NCBI GenBank assembly: GCA_913055905.1
Contig: CAJXLB010000001.1
Span: 434,001-498,000, forward strand
Direction of reading: 5' to 3'
DNA: 64,000 bases
Source of the DNA: an uncultured Winogradskyella sp.
Lineage (GTDB): Bacteria; Bacteroidota; Bacteroidia; Flavobacteriales; Flavobacteriaceae
In this document: piece after piece, positions 28,012-36,971 of the stretch
Layout of the letters: every line of letters begins with the position of its first letter
Position numbering within the stretch: the first letter of the stretch is position 1
Notes under the pieces: generated by a model
Databases searched by the model: none
The model's input: only the letters and a program-made list of their open reading frames with translations
Told to the model about the DNA's origin: nothing
Made by a program: the position numbers and the translations under genes

Positions 28012-28545
28012 ATGATGAAAGCAATTTATAATGCGCTTCGGTATGCGATTTTTACTGTACTTGTTGGCTTAACATATCAGTGTTCAGGTACAAAGGAAAT
28101 AGCGAGCACAAACTTCGAACAACACGTGCCCTTTAAGATCAAATCGGTTTATTTTCAAGAGTGGTTTGCTGCTATTGACCACGGCGGGACGGGATATACT
28201 CTATACTTACCAGTTGTACAAAAAGCCTCCAACGTTACCGTAGAGGACGTTTACTTCAGAAACCTTAGAGGTAGATTTTACCTTCAAGACGGCCGTTATA
28301 TCGCAATATTGAAGAATCCTAATAAAAGCTACGTATTTACAAAGCCGGAAAAACCAGAAAACTATCCTTTCGATTTACGGGATAACGAATGTGTAGTGTC
28401 CTACATTGAGGATGGTGCAACAAAGTTTTATAAGCTCAAAATTGATGAAGAGTTGGCAGGTGTCTATTACAAAGATGGAGCGCCTTCGATTTATACACGA
28501 ATGGAGCATTCTACTATGGCAACTCTAGACATAGAGGAGAATTAG
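28012..28545 (+). CDS. Hypothetical lipoprotein
   Basis: A 177-residue protein (or 176 if the second ATG is used) with a hydrophobic signal and probable lipidation Cys in L-T-Y-Q-C-S-G (Cys24). The body contains Y-F-Q-E-W-F-A-A, repeated V-Y-F-R and acidic patches, with no motif I recognise. It stands alone, with a terminator just after it. Similar small lipoproteins are common in flavobacteria, but no role can be given. Confidence 0.65.
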   Translation: MMKAIYNALRYAIFTVLVGLTYQCSGTKEIASTNFEQHVPFKIKSVYFQEWFAAIDHGGTGYTLYLPVVQKASNVTVEDVYFRNLRGRFYLQDGRYIAILKNPNKSYVFTKPEKPENYPFDLRDNECVVSYIEDGATKFYKLKIDEELAGVYYKDGAPSIYTRMEHSTMATLDIEEN

Positions 28546-28566
28546 TAGCGTGCCGATATTTATATT

Positions 28567-28593
28567 AAGTCGTGCCATTGGCACGACTTTTTT
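28567..28593 (+). terminator. Rho-independent terminator after the lipoprotein gene
   Basis: A perfect 10-bp stem (28567-28576 with 28580-28589), loop of 3 nt, followed by a T-run to 28593; 21 bp after the stop of the lipoprotein gene. Confidence 0.85.
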
Positions 28594-28670
28594 AGTTATA
28601 CATATAGCCATATTATTAGCCGTAACACATATAATTTAATATTTTTACCACCAACCATGCATCTTTTAAC

Positions 28671-30131
28671 TTGAGTGCCTTTCAAAAACTTTTTAAGCAG
28701 ACTTTTATCTATGGATTAGCAACGGTTCTGCCAAGGATGCTTAGTTTTATTCTAGTACCCTTGTATACGAGCCAGGCAGTATTACCAAATCCTTCAGACT
28801 ACGGCCAAGTCTCTGTTATCTTTTCGTATTTTGTTTTGTTCAATGTCCTTCTCGCCTATGGGATGGAGACCGCCTTCTTTAGGTTTTTTAATAAGGAAGA
28901 AGATAAACAGACTGTGATAAGTACTGCGGCAATTTCTCTTGTTGTTTCTACCGTTGTCTTTGTTCTGATAGCCTATATGTTCCAAAATACTATAGCTCAG
29001 TTTATTAGTATTGAGGTAAAATATATTAAGCTCGTTATTTGGATTCTTCTCTTAGACGCTCTTGTAATCATACCTTTTGCGTGGCTTCGTGCCAATGAAA
29101 GACCGATAAGATATGCTACCATTAAAATTCTTAATGTTGCCATCAATATAGGCCTTAATTTATTCTTCTTGTTGGCCTTAAAGAATTTAGCAGAACACTC
29201 GGATTTAATGGCATATTTGTATCTCCCTAACCACGAGATTAGCTATATTTTTATAGCAAACCTAGTGGCGAGCGCTTTTACGTTGCTCTTTTTTGTGTCA
29301 TTCTACACCAAATTAAATTACCATTTTAACAAAGCCCTTTGGAAAAATATGATGCGATATGCTCTACCTGTTTTAATTGCAGGGATTGCATTTTCCATAA
29401 ACGAAACGTTTGATAGAATCCTACTAAAAGAACTTCTACCCAACGATGTGGCAGATACCCAAATTGGAATGTACTCCGCCTGTTATAAATTGGCTTTATT
29501 CATGACCTTATTTGCAACAGCTTATCGCTTAGGCATTGAACCTTATTTTTTTAGTCATTCCAAGGCTAAAAACCCTCAAAAAAATTATGCATTGATACTA
29601 GAGTTTTTTGTGGCTTTTGGGTCTATTATATTTTTAACCGTTGTGATATTTGCAGATGTAATTAAACCAATTGTAATACGGAGTGAAGCGTACTGGGAGG
29701 CCATGGTTATCGTTCCTATTGTGCTCTTGGCCAATTTTTGTTTAGGAATTTATCACAACCTTTCCGTCTGGTACAAGATTACGGATCGGACTAAATTCGG
29801 AGCGTACATTTCTGTATTTGGGGCTTTTGTAACCTTGATAATCAACATTGTATTTATCCCTAACTATGGTTATAGAGCTTCCGCAGTTGCTACACTTGTG
29901 GCCTATGCTAGCATGATGCTGTTATCCTACGGTTTGGGAAGAAAATATTACCCTATACCTTATGATTTAAAGAAGATAGCCTTTTACCTTATAATGTCTT
30001 CTCTGTTGTCTGCAGTCTCCTTTTATTATTATCGTAGTAATTATTATATAGGCTTTGCAATGTTAATTGTATTTTTAGGGTCTATTATCCTATTGGAAAA
30101 GAACCAACTAAAAAAGGTATTAAAACGATAA
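28671..30131 (+). CDS. Lipopolysaccharide/polysaccharide flippase (MOP superfamily, Wzx-like)
   Basis: A 486-residue membrane protein with about fourteen helices. The opening [25 protein letters not shown] is typical of polysaccharide exporters of the MOP superfamily, which flip lipid-linked oligosaccharides across the inner membrane. The start is TTG at 28671, since no ATG precedes this motif. It is followed after 4 bp by dut and then a sugar nucleotidyltransferase, an arrangement I recall as conserved in flavobacteria. The substrate is unknown. Confidence 0.85.
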   Translation: MSAFQKLFKQTFIYGLATVLPRMLSFILVPLYTSQAVLPNPSDYGQVSVIFSYFVLFNVLLAYGMETAFFRFFNKEEDKQTVISTAAISLVVSTVVFVLIAYMFQNTIAQFISIEVKYIKLVIWILLLDALVIIPFAWLRANERPIRYATIKILNVAINIGLNLFFLLALKNLAEHSDLMAYLYLPNHEISYIFIANLVASAFTLLFFVSFYTKLNYHFNKALWKNMMRYALPVLIAGIAFSINETFDRILLKELLPNDVADTQIGMYSACYKLALFMTLFATAYRLGIEPYFFSHSKAKNPQKNYALILEFFVAFGSIIFLTVVIFADVIKPIVIRSEAYWEAMVIVPIVLLANFCLGIYHNLSVWYKITDRTKFGAYISVFGAFVTLIINIVFIPNYGYRASAVATLVAYASMMLLSYGLGRKYYPIPYDLKKIAFYLIMSSLLSAVSFYYYRSNYYIGFAMLIVFLGSIILLEKNQLKKVLKR

Positions 30132-30135
30132 TTCC

Positions 30136-30570
30136 ATGACGATTAAAATTATAAACAAATCGAGACACGCATTACCGCATTACGAAACCACCGCTTCTGC
30201 AGGTATGGATTTAAGAGCCCATTTAAGCGAACCAAGAGTGCTTAAACCTCTAGAACGGACTATCGTAGGAACAGGATTGTTCATAGAACTTCCTATTGGT
30301 TATGAAGCTCAAGTGAGACCACGAAGTGGCTTAGCGGCCAAAAAGGGCATAACGGTGCTTAACGCTCCTGGCACAATAGATGCCGACTATAGAGGTGAAA
30401 TAGGAGTCATTTTAGTTAATATTTCCAATGAACCCTTTGAAGTAAGGGATGGGGAACGAATCGCCCAGCTGGTAATAGCAAAACACGAGCGTGCCGAATG
30501 GGATGAGGTTGAAATACTAACCGAAACCAATCGAGGTCAAGGTGGATTTGGAAGCACAGGAACAAAGTAA
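30136..30570 (+). CDS. dut: dUTP diphosphatase
   Basis: Hydrolyses dUTP to dUMP and PPi. All five motifs are visible in 144 residues: AGMDLRA (motif 1), [12 protein letters not shown] (2), [12 protein letters not shown] (3, with the catalytic Asp and Tyr), ERIAQLVI (4) and [10 protein letters not shown] (5). The homotrimeric enzyme has the usual length. It lies in an envelope operon between a flippase and a nucleotidyltransferase. Confidence 0.97.
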   Translation: MTIKIINKSRHALPHYETTASAGMDLRAHLSEPRVLKPLERTIVGTGLFIELPIGYEAQVRPRSGLAAKKGITVLNAPGTIDADYRGEIGVILVNISNEPFEVRDGERIAQLVIAKHERAEWDEVEILTETNRGQGGFGSTGTK

Positions 30571-30596
30571 TAATCACGTAAAACATAAAAAAAGAA

Positions 30597-31616
30597 ATGA
30601 AAATCATAGTCCCAATGGCAGGTAGAGGTTCGCGCCTAAGACCACATAGCTTAACAGTACCAAAGCCTTTAATTCCAGTAGCAGGTCAACCTATTGTGCA
30701 TCGACTGGTTAAAGATATTGCCAAAGTTCTAAAGCAACCCATTGAGGAGATTGCCTTTGTTCTCGGTGACCCTGCATTTTTCGGAGATGATGTTGTAGCG
30801 AGTTTAACCCAACTGGCAAATGACCTAGGAGCAAAAGCTTCAATTTATAGACAGGACAAACCTTTAGGGACCGGCCACGCCATAATGAGTGCCGAACCGT
30901 CTTTAGACGGACCTGCCGTTATCGCTTATGCAGATACGCTAATTAGGGCAGAATTTGACTTAGATCCTGATGCTGATAGTGTCATTTGGACCAAGAAAGT
31001 AAAGAATCCAGAAGCCTATGGCGTTGTAAAACTTAATGATATGGACGAAATCATTGAGCTCGTTGAGAAACCTCAAGATTTCGTTAGCGACCAAGCTGTA
31101 ATAGGCATTTATTATTTTAAGAATGTGGCAGAGCTTAAAGAAAAGTTACAACAAGTATTAAATGAAAACGTTATGAATGGTGGTGAGTACCAAATTAATG
31201 ATGGTATTAAGCGCATGATGGCAGACGGAAAGATATTTAAGACAGGCACAGTGGATGAATGGATGGATTGTGGCAACAAGAACGTAACGTTAGAAACCAA
31301 TGCCAAAATGCTCGGTTTCCTTTCAAGTGATAACGAAGTTTTGGTAGATGCTTCTGCAACTATTGAAAACTCTAACATAATTGAGCCTTGTTACATTGGT
31401 AAAGACACAACTCTGCGCAATACAACCGTTGGTCCTTTCGTGTCTATAGGAGACGGCTGTGTTATAGAAAATTCAACCGTTAAAAATAGTTTAATACAGA
31501 ATCACACCACTATTAAAAACGCTAATTTAGATGAAGCAATGATAGGTAACTTTGTAAAGTACGATGGCGATTTCACAAAAATTAGCATAGGAGATTATTC
31601 GGTTTTGGAATCCTAG
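30597..31616 (+). CDS. Sugar phosphate nucleotidyltransferase with left-handed beta-helix
   Basis: A 339-residue enzyme that forms nucleotide sugars. The N-terminal Rossmann-like domain starts with IVPMAGRGSRLRPHSLTVPKPLIPVAG, the classical nucleotide-binding and PKP motif, and G-T-G-H-A follows near residue 98. V-E-K-P (about residue 160) and W-M-D-C-G-N (about 222) are substrate-side motifs. From about residue 250 hexapeptide repeats form a beta-helix. Glucose-1-phosphate thymidylyltransferase/mannose-1-phosphate guanylyltransferase families are the closest guess; the exact sugar is not determined. Confidence 0.88.
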   Translation: MKIIVPMAGRGSRLRPHSLTVPKPLIPVAGQPIVHRLVKDIAKVLKQPIEEIAFVLGDPAFFGDDVVASLTQLANDLGAKASIYRQDKPLGTGHAIMSAEPSLDGPAVIAYADTLIRAEFDLDPDADSVIWTKKVKNPEAYGVVKLNDMDEIIELVEKPQDFVSDQAVIGIYYFKNVAELKEKLQQVLNENVMNGGEYQINDGIKRMMADGKIFKTGTVDEWMDCGNKNVTLETNAKMLGFLSSDNEVLVDASATIENSNIIEPCYIGKDTTLRNTTVGPFVSIGDGCVIENSTVKNSLIQNHTTIKNANLDEAMIGNFVKYDGDFTKISIGDYSVLES

Positions 31617-31714
31617 AATTAAATGTCTCACATCTACAGAATGAATTTTGGAATGGCTTTTGCCGTATGCCAATCGCTGCAGTTCGTTTCAGATAAGGGA
31701 AGCATAAAATTACG

Positions 31715-33079
31715 ATGACACTAACAAACTACATAGCACGTTTTATATTGGTACTACTCATTCTGGTGCCATGCTATGGCTTGGCACAAGTTGATTTCAA
31801 CAAGCGTCCAGATGATGATTTAGGTAATGTTGAAGATGAGTTCCAAGAGTATTTTTTTGAAGCGCTAAAACAAAAGGGTATTGAAAACTATGACCGTGCT
31901 GTAGATGCGCTTCAGAAATGTCTAAACCTCAATAGTAAATTACCGATTATTTATTTTGAATTGGGTAAAAACTACAACAAGCTAAAGAACTTTGGTGCTG
32001 CCGAAGAAGCTTTAAAGGAAGCCATTAGCATGCAACCTGATAACGAATGGTTTTTAGATGAGCTGTACGATGTATACTATCAACAAAATGACATAAGAAA
32101 TGCCATAAAGACCATTAAACAATTGGTTAAATACCATCCCGACTATAAAGAGGATTTAGCGGCATTGTATGTTAGGGAGGAAAAATACAGGCAAGCGCTC
32201 CAATTATTGGACGAACTGGATGAAGAGTTAGGGGTAAGTGAATCTAGGGATGCCATGAGAAACGACATCTATAGCATTACAGGAAACGCAGATGATCGAA
32301 TAGAAAATTTAGAACAGCGAATTGCCAATAATCCCAATAACGAGGATAACCATCTTAAGTTAATATATCGTTACAGTCAGATTGGTGATAAAAAGAACGC
32401 CTACAAGGCCGCACAAAATCTGCTCAAGATTAAACCAGATTCAAAATTTGTGCATTTAGCACTGTATAAATTTTATTTGGAGGACAATAAGGTCGAGGAC
32501 GCTATAAACTCCGTGAAAATAGCACTGAGCAGTCCAGAGATTAATGCAGATGCCAAGGCCAAAGTGCTTAAAGACTTTGTCAATTTTGTGTCAGAACATC
32601 CAGAATATGAGACGGACTTAATGGATATAACAGCTTTGGCAGATGACAATAAAGATGCCAAAACGCATAGCGAATTGGGGCAATATTATTTAATGGCAGG
32701 AGATAAGGTGAAGGCCCTTTCTAATTTTAAGGAAGCCCTAAAACAAAACCCCAACGATTTTAAATTAATTAAGGATGTCCTGTTGTTACAATTGGATATT
32801 AAGGATTATCAAGCCGTAATAGAAGATAGCAGTACCGCCTTGGAGCTATATCCAGCTCAGCCCATTTTGTACCTTGTTAGCGGTGTAGCCCAGAATAAAT
32901 TAGGCAACCACCAATTGGCCATAGACCAACTAAAGTTGGGATTAGACTTTTTGGTAGAGAATCCGCAAATGGAAGCCGATTTTTATTCAGAATTGAGTTT
33001 AGCGTATAAGCAACTCAATAATATTAGTGAGTCTGAAGCGTTTGCTAAAAAAGCCAAAGCCCTCAAAGTAAATCAGTAA
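31715..33079 (+). CDS. Secreted tetratricopeptide repeat protein
   Basis: A 454-residue protein with a signal peptide (ILVLLILVPCYGLAQ, cleavage near residue 25) and about eight TPR motifs, for example LNSKLPIIYFELGKNYNKLKN and H-S-E-L-G-Q-Y-Y-L-M-A-G. TPR arrays bind partner proteins. The next two genes (a LolB-like lipoprotein and an EnvC-like factor) follow without gaps, so a periplasmic envelope-assembly role is likely. The exact partner is unknown. Confidence 0.82.
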   Translation: MTLTNYIARFILVLLILVPCYGLAQVDFNKRPDDDLGNVEDEFQEYFFEALKQKGIENYDRAVDALQKCLNLNSKLPIIYFELGKNYNKLKNFGAAEEALKEAISMQPDNEWFLDELYDVYYQQNDIRNAIKTIKQLVKYHPDYKEDLAALYVREEKYRQALQLLDELDEELGVSESRDAMRNDIYSITGNADDRIENLEQRIANNPNNEDNHLKLIYRYSQIGDKKNAYKAAQNLLKIKPDSKFVHLALYKFYLEDNKVEDAINSVKIALSSPEINADAKAKVLKDFVNFVSEHPEYETDLMDITALADDNKDAKTHSELGQYYLMAGDKVKALSNFKEALKQNPNDFKLIKDVLLLQLDIKDYQAVIEDSSTALELYPAQPILYLVSGVAQNKLGNHQLAIDQLKLGLDFLVENPQMEADFYSELSLAYKQLNNISESEAFAKKAKALKVNQ

Positions 33080-33871
33080 ATGACACCGAATAAGCGATAT
33101 AATTTGTTGAGACTAGTATTTTGTGTGGCCGCTGCAGTATTAATTATTGGTTGTAAATCTGCAAGGAGCGTTATTGCATCTGGCGAGGCCAGTGACAAAT
33201 TATCGGCAAAACAAGTTATCAAACAGCACCAAAAAAGTGATGCCAATTTTAAGACCTTACAAGCTAAGGTGCGTATAGATATTATAGAGGGCGACAAACT
33301 TCAGGGAGTGACCTTAAACTTTAGAATGGAAAAAGACAAAACCATTTGGCTTAGTGCTCCGTTAGGTTTGGCCAGAATGATGATAACGCCCGAAAAGGTC
33401 CGTTTTTACAACAAACAAGACAATGAGTATTTTGATGGCAATTACCAGTTGCTCAGCGATATTGTTGGTATTGAGCTAGACTTTAATAAGGTTCAGAATA
33501 TATTGTTGGGCCAAGCTATTTTTAGTCTCCAAGAACAACCGCATATAGTTCAGGTTAGTGGCAATTCTTATGCGCTTCAGCCAAAAGCGCAAAATGCTTT
33601 TTTCGAGCTTTTCTATCTTATTAATCCGTCACATTTTAAGATGGATAGCTTACAACTGTTTCAGCAACTAAAAAAGCGGATTTTGCAAATAGACTATGCT
33701 TCTTATCAAAACGTAGATAAGCAAGTCTTGCCTCAAAACATAGATATTATAGCTGTCGAGGATAGGGATGAAGTTAAAATTGCCTTAGAATTTAAGTCTG
33801 TTTCCCTAAATCAGGAGTTGCGTTTTCCTTTCAGAATACCAAGTGGCTACAAAGAAATTCAATTAAAGTAA
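33080..33871 (+). CDS. DUF4292 lipoprotein (LolA/LolB-like fold)
   Basis: A 263-residue lipoprotein: signal V-A-A-A-V-L-I-I-G-C with Cys25 as the lipidation site. The body shows the LolB-like pattern of long amphipathic strands: LQAKVRIDI, LNFRMEKDKTIWLSAPLG, MMITPEKVRFYNKQDN. DUF4292 proteins share the convex barrel fold that binds lipoproteins. The ATG directly abuts the stop of the TPR gene, and the stop overlaps the EnvC start (TAATG). An outer membrane lipoprotein receptor role is plausible by fold only. Confidence 0.82.
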   Translation: MTPNKRYNLLRLVFCVAAAVLIIGCKSARSVIASGEASDKLSAKQVIKQHQKSDANFKTLQAKVRIDIIEGDKLQGVTLNFRMEKDKTIWLSAPLGLARMMITPEKVRFYNKQDNEYFDGNYQLLSDIVGIELDFNKVQNILLGQAIFSLQEQPHIVQVSGNSYALQPKAQNAFFELFYLINPSHFKMDSLQLFQQLKKRILQIDYASYQNVDKQVLPQNIDIIAVEDRDEVKIALEFKSVSLNQELRFPFRIPSGYKEIQLK

Positions 33872-35091
33872 TGTTTAGAGTTAAGTTTTTTCTAATCCTT
33901 TTAATGGCATGGTCCTGTTCTCAGCTTCTTTATGGTCAGAGTGAGAAGCAAAAAAAGTTAGAGGCACAGCGTCAGCAAATTCTAAGGGAGATGAAGCAAA
34001 TCAATGCATTGCTTTTTTCTAAAAAGAAGGAAGAGAAATCAGAAATCACCGTAATAGAAGATATAAATTATAAGGTGAGTGTTCGCCGCAATCTTATAAG
34101 AATAACCAATGAACAGGCCAATTTGTTAACACGAGAGATTAATGCCAATCAAAGAGAGATATCCATACTTAGGGAGCAGCTACAGGAATTAAAGGATGAT
34201 TATGCTGCAATGATTGTAAAATCCTATAAAAGCAAGTCAGAACAAAGCAGAGTCATGTTTTTGTTGTCCTCACAAGATTTTAAACAGGCCTATAAACGGC
34301 TGCAATACATTAAGCAATACGCTAATTATCAAAAGAAGCAGGGAGAAGCCATCAAGGCCAAAACCAAAGAGCTACAGGAATTAAATATTAAACTCTCTAA
34401 ACGAAAGGAAGAAAAGCAGAAATTAATTGAAGAGAACCGAGCCGAAAAACGAAAACTGGAAGAGGAGCTAAAACAACGGGAAGCTCTAATGGCCGCCATA
34501 AAAGCGGATATGAGCAAGTATACGGCACAAATAAACAAGAAGCAAAAAGAAGCAGAACGCCTAAATAGGGAAATTGACCGCCTCATCAAGGAAGCCATTG
34601 CTGCATCTAACAAAGAAGCTGGAAATACCAAATCAACAGGTGCCTTTGTGCTCACGCCGGAAGCCAAGGTTCTAGCCTCTAACTTTGAAGCCAATCGAGG
34701 AAAATTAGGCTGGCCTGTATCTCGAGGTGTTATAAAGGGCAAATTTGGTAAAACACGCTCCTTGGCCGACCGCTCGGTTGAGGTTAACAATTCTGGTGTT
34801 AAAATTGCTACAGAGCGTAATGCTCAAGTGAAATCGGTATTTACAGGAGAAGTATCTAAAATAGTAATCGTTAAAAATGCTAACCCTGCGGTTATAATTA
34901 GACATGGAAATTATCTAAGTATTTATAACAACCTCTCCAAGATATACGTTAAATCTGGTGACAAGGTGGCCACAGGTCAACCTATAGGAGAGGTGTTTAC
35001 CAATAGATCAACTGGTGAATCGCTTCTCGATTTCAGAATATATAAAAACGATAAGAAACTCAATCCAGAGTATTGGTTGGCGAACTATTAA
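33871..35091 (+). CDS. EnvC-like murein hydrolase activator (M23 family, degenerate)
   Basis: A 406-residue periplasmic protein: signal peptide (to about residue 23), long coiled coils rich in Lys, Glu and Gln (about 25-250), and a C-terminal LytM/M23 domain (about 285-406). Zinc ligands expected in active M23 peptidases are absent: the H-x3-D site reads V-N-N-S-G-V and the H-x-H region reads I-Y-N-N-L. This is the EnvC type, which activates amidases at the division site rather than cutting peptidoglycan itself. The stop at 35089-35091 abuts the opposing lipoprotein gene. Confidence 0.9.
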   Translation: MFRVKFFLILLMAWSCSQLLYGQSEKQKKLEAQRQQILREMKQINALLFSKKKEEKSEITVIEDINYKVSVRRNLIRITNEQANLLTREINANQREISILREQLQELKDDYAAMIVKSYKSKSEQSRVMFLLSSQDFKQAYKRLQYIKQYANYQKKQGEAIKAKTKELQELNIKLSKRKEEKQKLIEENRAEKRKLEEELKQREALMAAIKADMSKYTAQINKKQKEAERLNREIDRLIKEAIAASNKEAGNTKSTGAFVLTPEAKVLASNFEANRGKLGWPVSRGVIKGKFGKTRSLADRSVEVNNSGVKIATERNAQVKSVFTGEVSKIVIVKNANPAVIIRHGNYLSIYNNLSKIYVKSGDKVATGQPIGEVFTNRSTGESLLDFRIYKNDKKLNPEYWLANY

Positions 35092-35310
35092 TTATAGATT
35101 AACTACAACATAGCCCTGTCTAGTTTTTCTGTGATATCTTCCGTTAAAAACATAGTAGCGAGCACCATTCACACGAACTATGTTATGCTGTCTTGGTAAT
35201 TTTTGAACTACGGTCACACCTGCTGGCTGCCTTACAACTACGCGTTTGGCACAAGAGGTAAAACTCATTGCAAAAAGGAATACTAAAGTGTAAACTAGCG
35301 GTCTCATCAT
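35092..35310 (-). CDS. Small lipoprotein (DUF6515-like)
   Basis: A 72-residue protein with a lipoprotein signal (LVFLFAMSFTSC, Cys20) and a short basic beta-rich body: RVVVRQPAGVTVVQKLP and N-G-A-R-Y-Y-V-F-N-G-R-Y-H. The Y-Y-x-x-x-G-x-Y-Y/H pattern is typical of small Bacteroidota surface lipoproteins (DUF6515, from memory). It is convergent with envC with no spacer. The function is unknown. Confidence 0.65.
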   Translation of the reverse strand: MMRPLVYTLVFLFAMSFTSCAKRVVVRQPAGVTVVQKLPRQHNIVRVNGARYYVFNGRYHRKTRQGYVVVNL

Positions 35311-35360
35311 AAATAGTTTTGGTTTTATGGTAAGACCTTAAAGCTTAAAAAAGGTTTAAT

Positions 35361-35870
35361 TTACTCAAAAATGGCTTTTAGTTCCGTAGCATCTTGGGGT
35401 TTCATTTTGCCTGCCAATACCAAACTTAGTTGTTTACGTCTCAAGGCACCTTCAAAGCGTTCTTTTTCCAAGTCTGTTTCTGGGATGAGTTCAGGAACCT
35501 TAACAGGACGGCCAGTCTCATCCACAGCCACAAAAGTGTAAATGGCTTCGTTGGCTTTTATGCATTCTCCAGACTCCCTGTCTTCAATCCAAACATCTAG
35601 ATAAACTTCCATCGACGACGTAAAGGCTCTAGAGACTTTGGCCTCTACCGTAACCACACTCCCAAGAGGAATGGTATGGTTGAAAGCTACATGATTTACA
35701 GATGCTGTAACAACAATTCGCCTAGAATGGCGCCTAGCCGCTATACTGGCTGCACGATCCATGCGTGCTAGTAATTCACCTCCAAAGAGATTATTTATGG
35801 GATTAGTCTCGCTGGGAAGAACTAAATCTGTAACGATAGTTTTAGATTGAAATGCTGTTTTCGCTTGCAT
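35361..35870 (-). CDS. Acyl-CoA thioesterase (hotdog fold, YciA-like)
   Basis: A 169-residue hotdog-fold thioesterase that hydrolyses acyl-CoA. The motif PSETNPINNLFGGELLARMDRAA (about residues 18-40, with N-x-x-x-x-x-G-G) and A-S-V-N-H-V-A-F-N-H near residue 55 match the acyl-CoA hydrolase family. The C-terminal R-R-K-Q tail is charged. Its chain-length preference is unknown. It is transcribed alone or with the small lipoprotein gene. Confidence 0.92.
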   Translation of the reverse strand: MQAKTAFQSKTIVTDLVLPSETNPINNLFGGELLARMDRAASIAARRHSRRIVVTASVNHVAFNHTIPLGSVVTVEAKVSRAFTSSMEVYLDVWIEDRESGECIKANEAIYTFVAVDETGRPVKVPELIPETDLEKERFEGALRRKQLSLVLAGKMKPQDATELKAIFE

Positions 35871-35928
35871 GAACTAAAAATTTATGCAAAGATAACATCC
35901 AATAAGCTATTAAATTAAAAAGGAAAGA

Positions 35929-36864
35929 TTAATCTAAAGATTTAACCAACAACCATGCATCGCGATTGTGCTCTCGTCTAATTTTGTAGAGCGCATTTAT
36001 GGCTTCTGTTCGTGTTTCAAAGCTTTCGTATACGACTTCATGGAGTCCGTATCTGTTTTTACCAATGACCCTTGCCTTGTAACCTTTAGCCCGAAGCTGG
36101 TTCACTTTTTTTACCGAGTTGGATTCTACCCTAAACGCACCAGCAACGACATGGTAATTTCCAGATTGTTTTTCGACTTCTAATTCTACTGCCGGTAAGG
36201 CATTAGGAATCACAAATGTTGCCTCTTGAACTTTTTCATCCAATTGCGCATTGGCTTCTTCCTGGGCAAGTTGGTTGTGGGTTTCAACAGTATTTGTGTA
36301 GTATTTATAAGACCCATAAGCGCCCAAACCTAATATAACTACAGCTGCAGCTGCATATTTTAACCATGATGACGACCGCTTTTTATTCGAAATTGGAATA
36401 GCAATTTTTTCCTCAAGGGCCTCCACCTCTTTGTTATAAACTTCTCTAGCAACCTCAACTGAATTAAAGTGAGATAGCCCAAACGAATCCGTGAGGAAAT
36501 TGATGTGATTAGAAGGCTCAAACACAATATTGCCGGCATTATTGAGCATAAACTCGCCTATATCTTCAAATTGAATGGTTTCACCTTCAATTAAATAAGA
36601 CTTAATTGATTTTACCTGCTTTGCGATTTTATAAATGGCGGTATCGTAAGGGATTTTTTCAACTTCTGCGATATAATTGGCCAATAGACCATCATTTTTT
36701 TGCAATTGCTCGTTAAAGGACAAAAGCTTTTTTGGCGGATATAACGTATGTGTATTGTCATGGATTTTTGCTGAGACTCGTTGTGTCAAAAACGCACCAA
36801 AATCTGGCACAATCACACAATCATATCTGTAAAGCAAATCCTTTATGTAAACTTCTAACTGCAT
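35929..36864 (-). CDS. HU-CCDC81 and SPOR domain membrane protein
   Basis: A 311-residue protein with three parts: N-terminal HU-like domains of the bacterial CCDC81 type (about residues 1-120; CVIVPDFGAFLTQ and the DIGEFMLNNAGNIVFEP wing), one transmembrane helix (about 167-188) and a C-terminal SPOR domain (about 236-311; YHVVAGAFRVESNS). SPOR domains bind denuded glycan strands at septa; HU-CCDC81 domains are believed to bind DNA or protein in the cytoplasm. The protein could link the chromosome or a cytoplasmic partner to the division site. It is divergent from dprA. Confidence 0.9.
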   Translation of the reverse strand: MQLEVYIKDLLYRYDCVIVPDFGAFLTQRVSAKIHDNTHTLYPPKKLLSFNEQLQKNDGLLANYIAEVEKIPYDTAIYKIAKQVKSIKSYLIEGETIQFEDIGEFMLNNAGNIVFEPSNHINFLTDSFGLSHFNSVEVAREVYNKEVEALEEKIAIPISNKKRSSSWLKYAAAAVVILGLGAYGSYKYYTNTVETHNQLAQEEANAQLDEKVQEATFVIPNALPAVELEVEKQSGNYHVVAGAFRVESNSVKKVNQLRAKGYKARVIGKNRYGLHEVVYESFETRTEAINALYKIRREHNRDAWLLVKSLD

Positions 36865-36971
36865 TGCGTAACAAAGTTAAAAATTTTCAAAATCCATAAA
36901 ACTTTCAAGGAGTTTAGTTATTAACATCAAAAAAATTAGTTTATTGGGATTGGTTTAAAAGTTATATTGTA

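Noticed and set aside
34329..34790. Long minus-strand frame opposite the EnvC-like gene
   Set aside because: It is a mirror of coiled-coil coding sequence, Ser- and Phe-rich and without a family.
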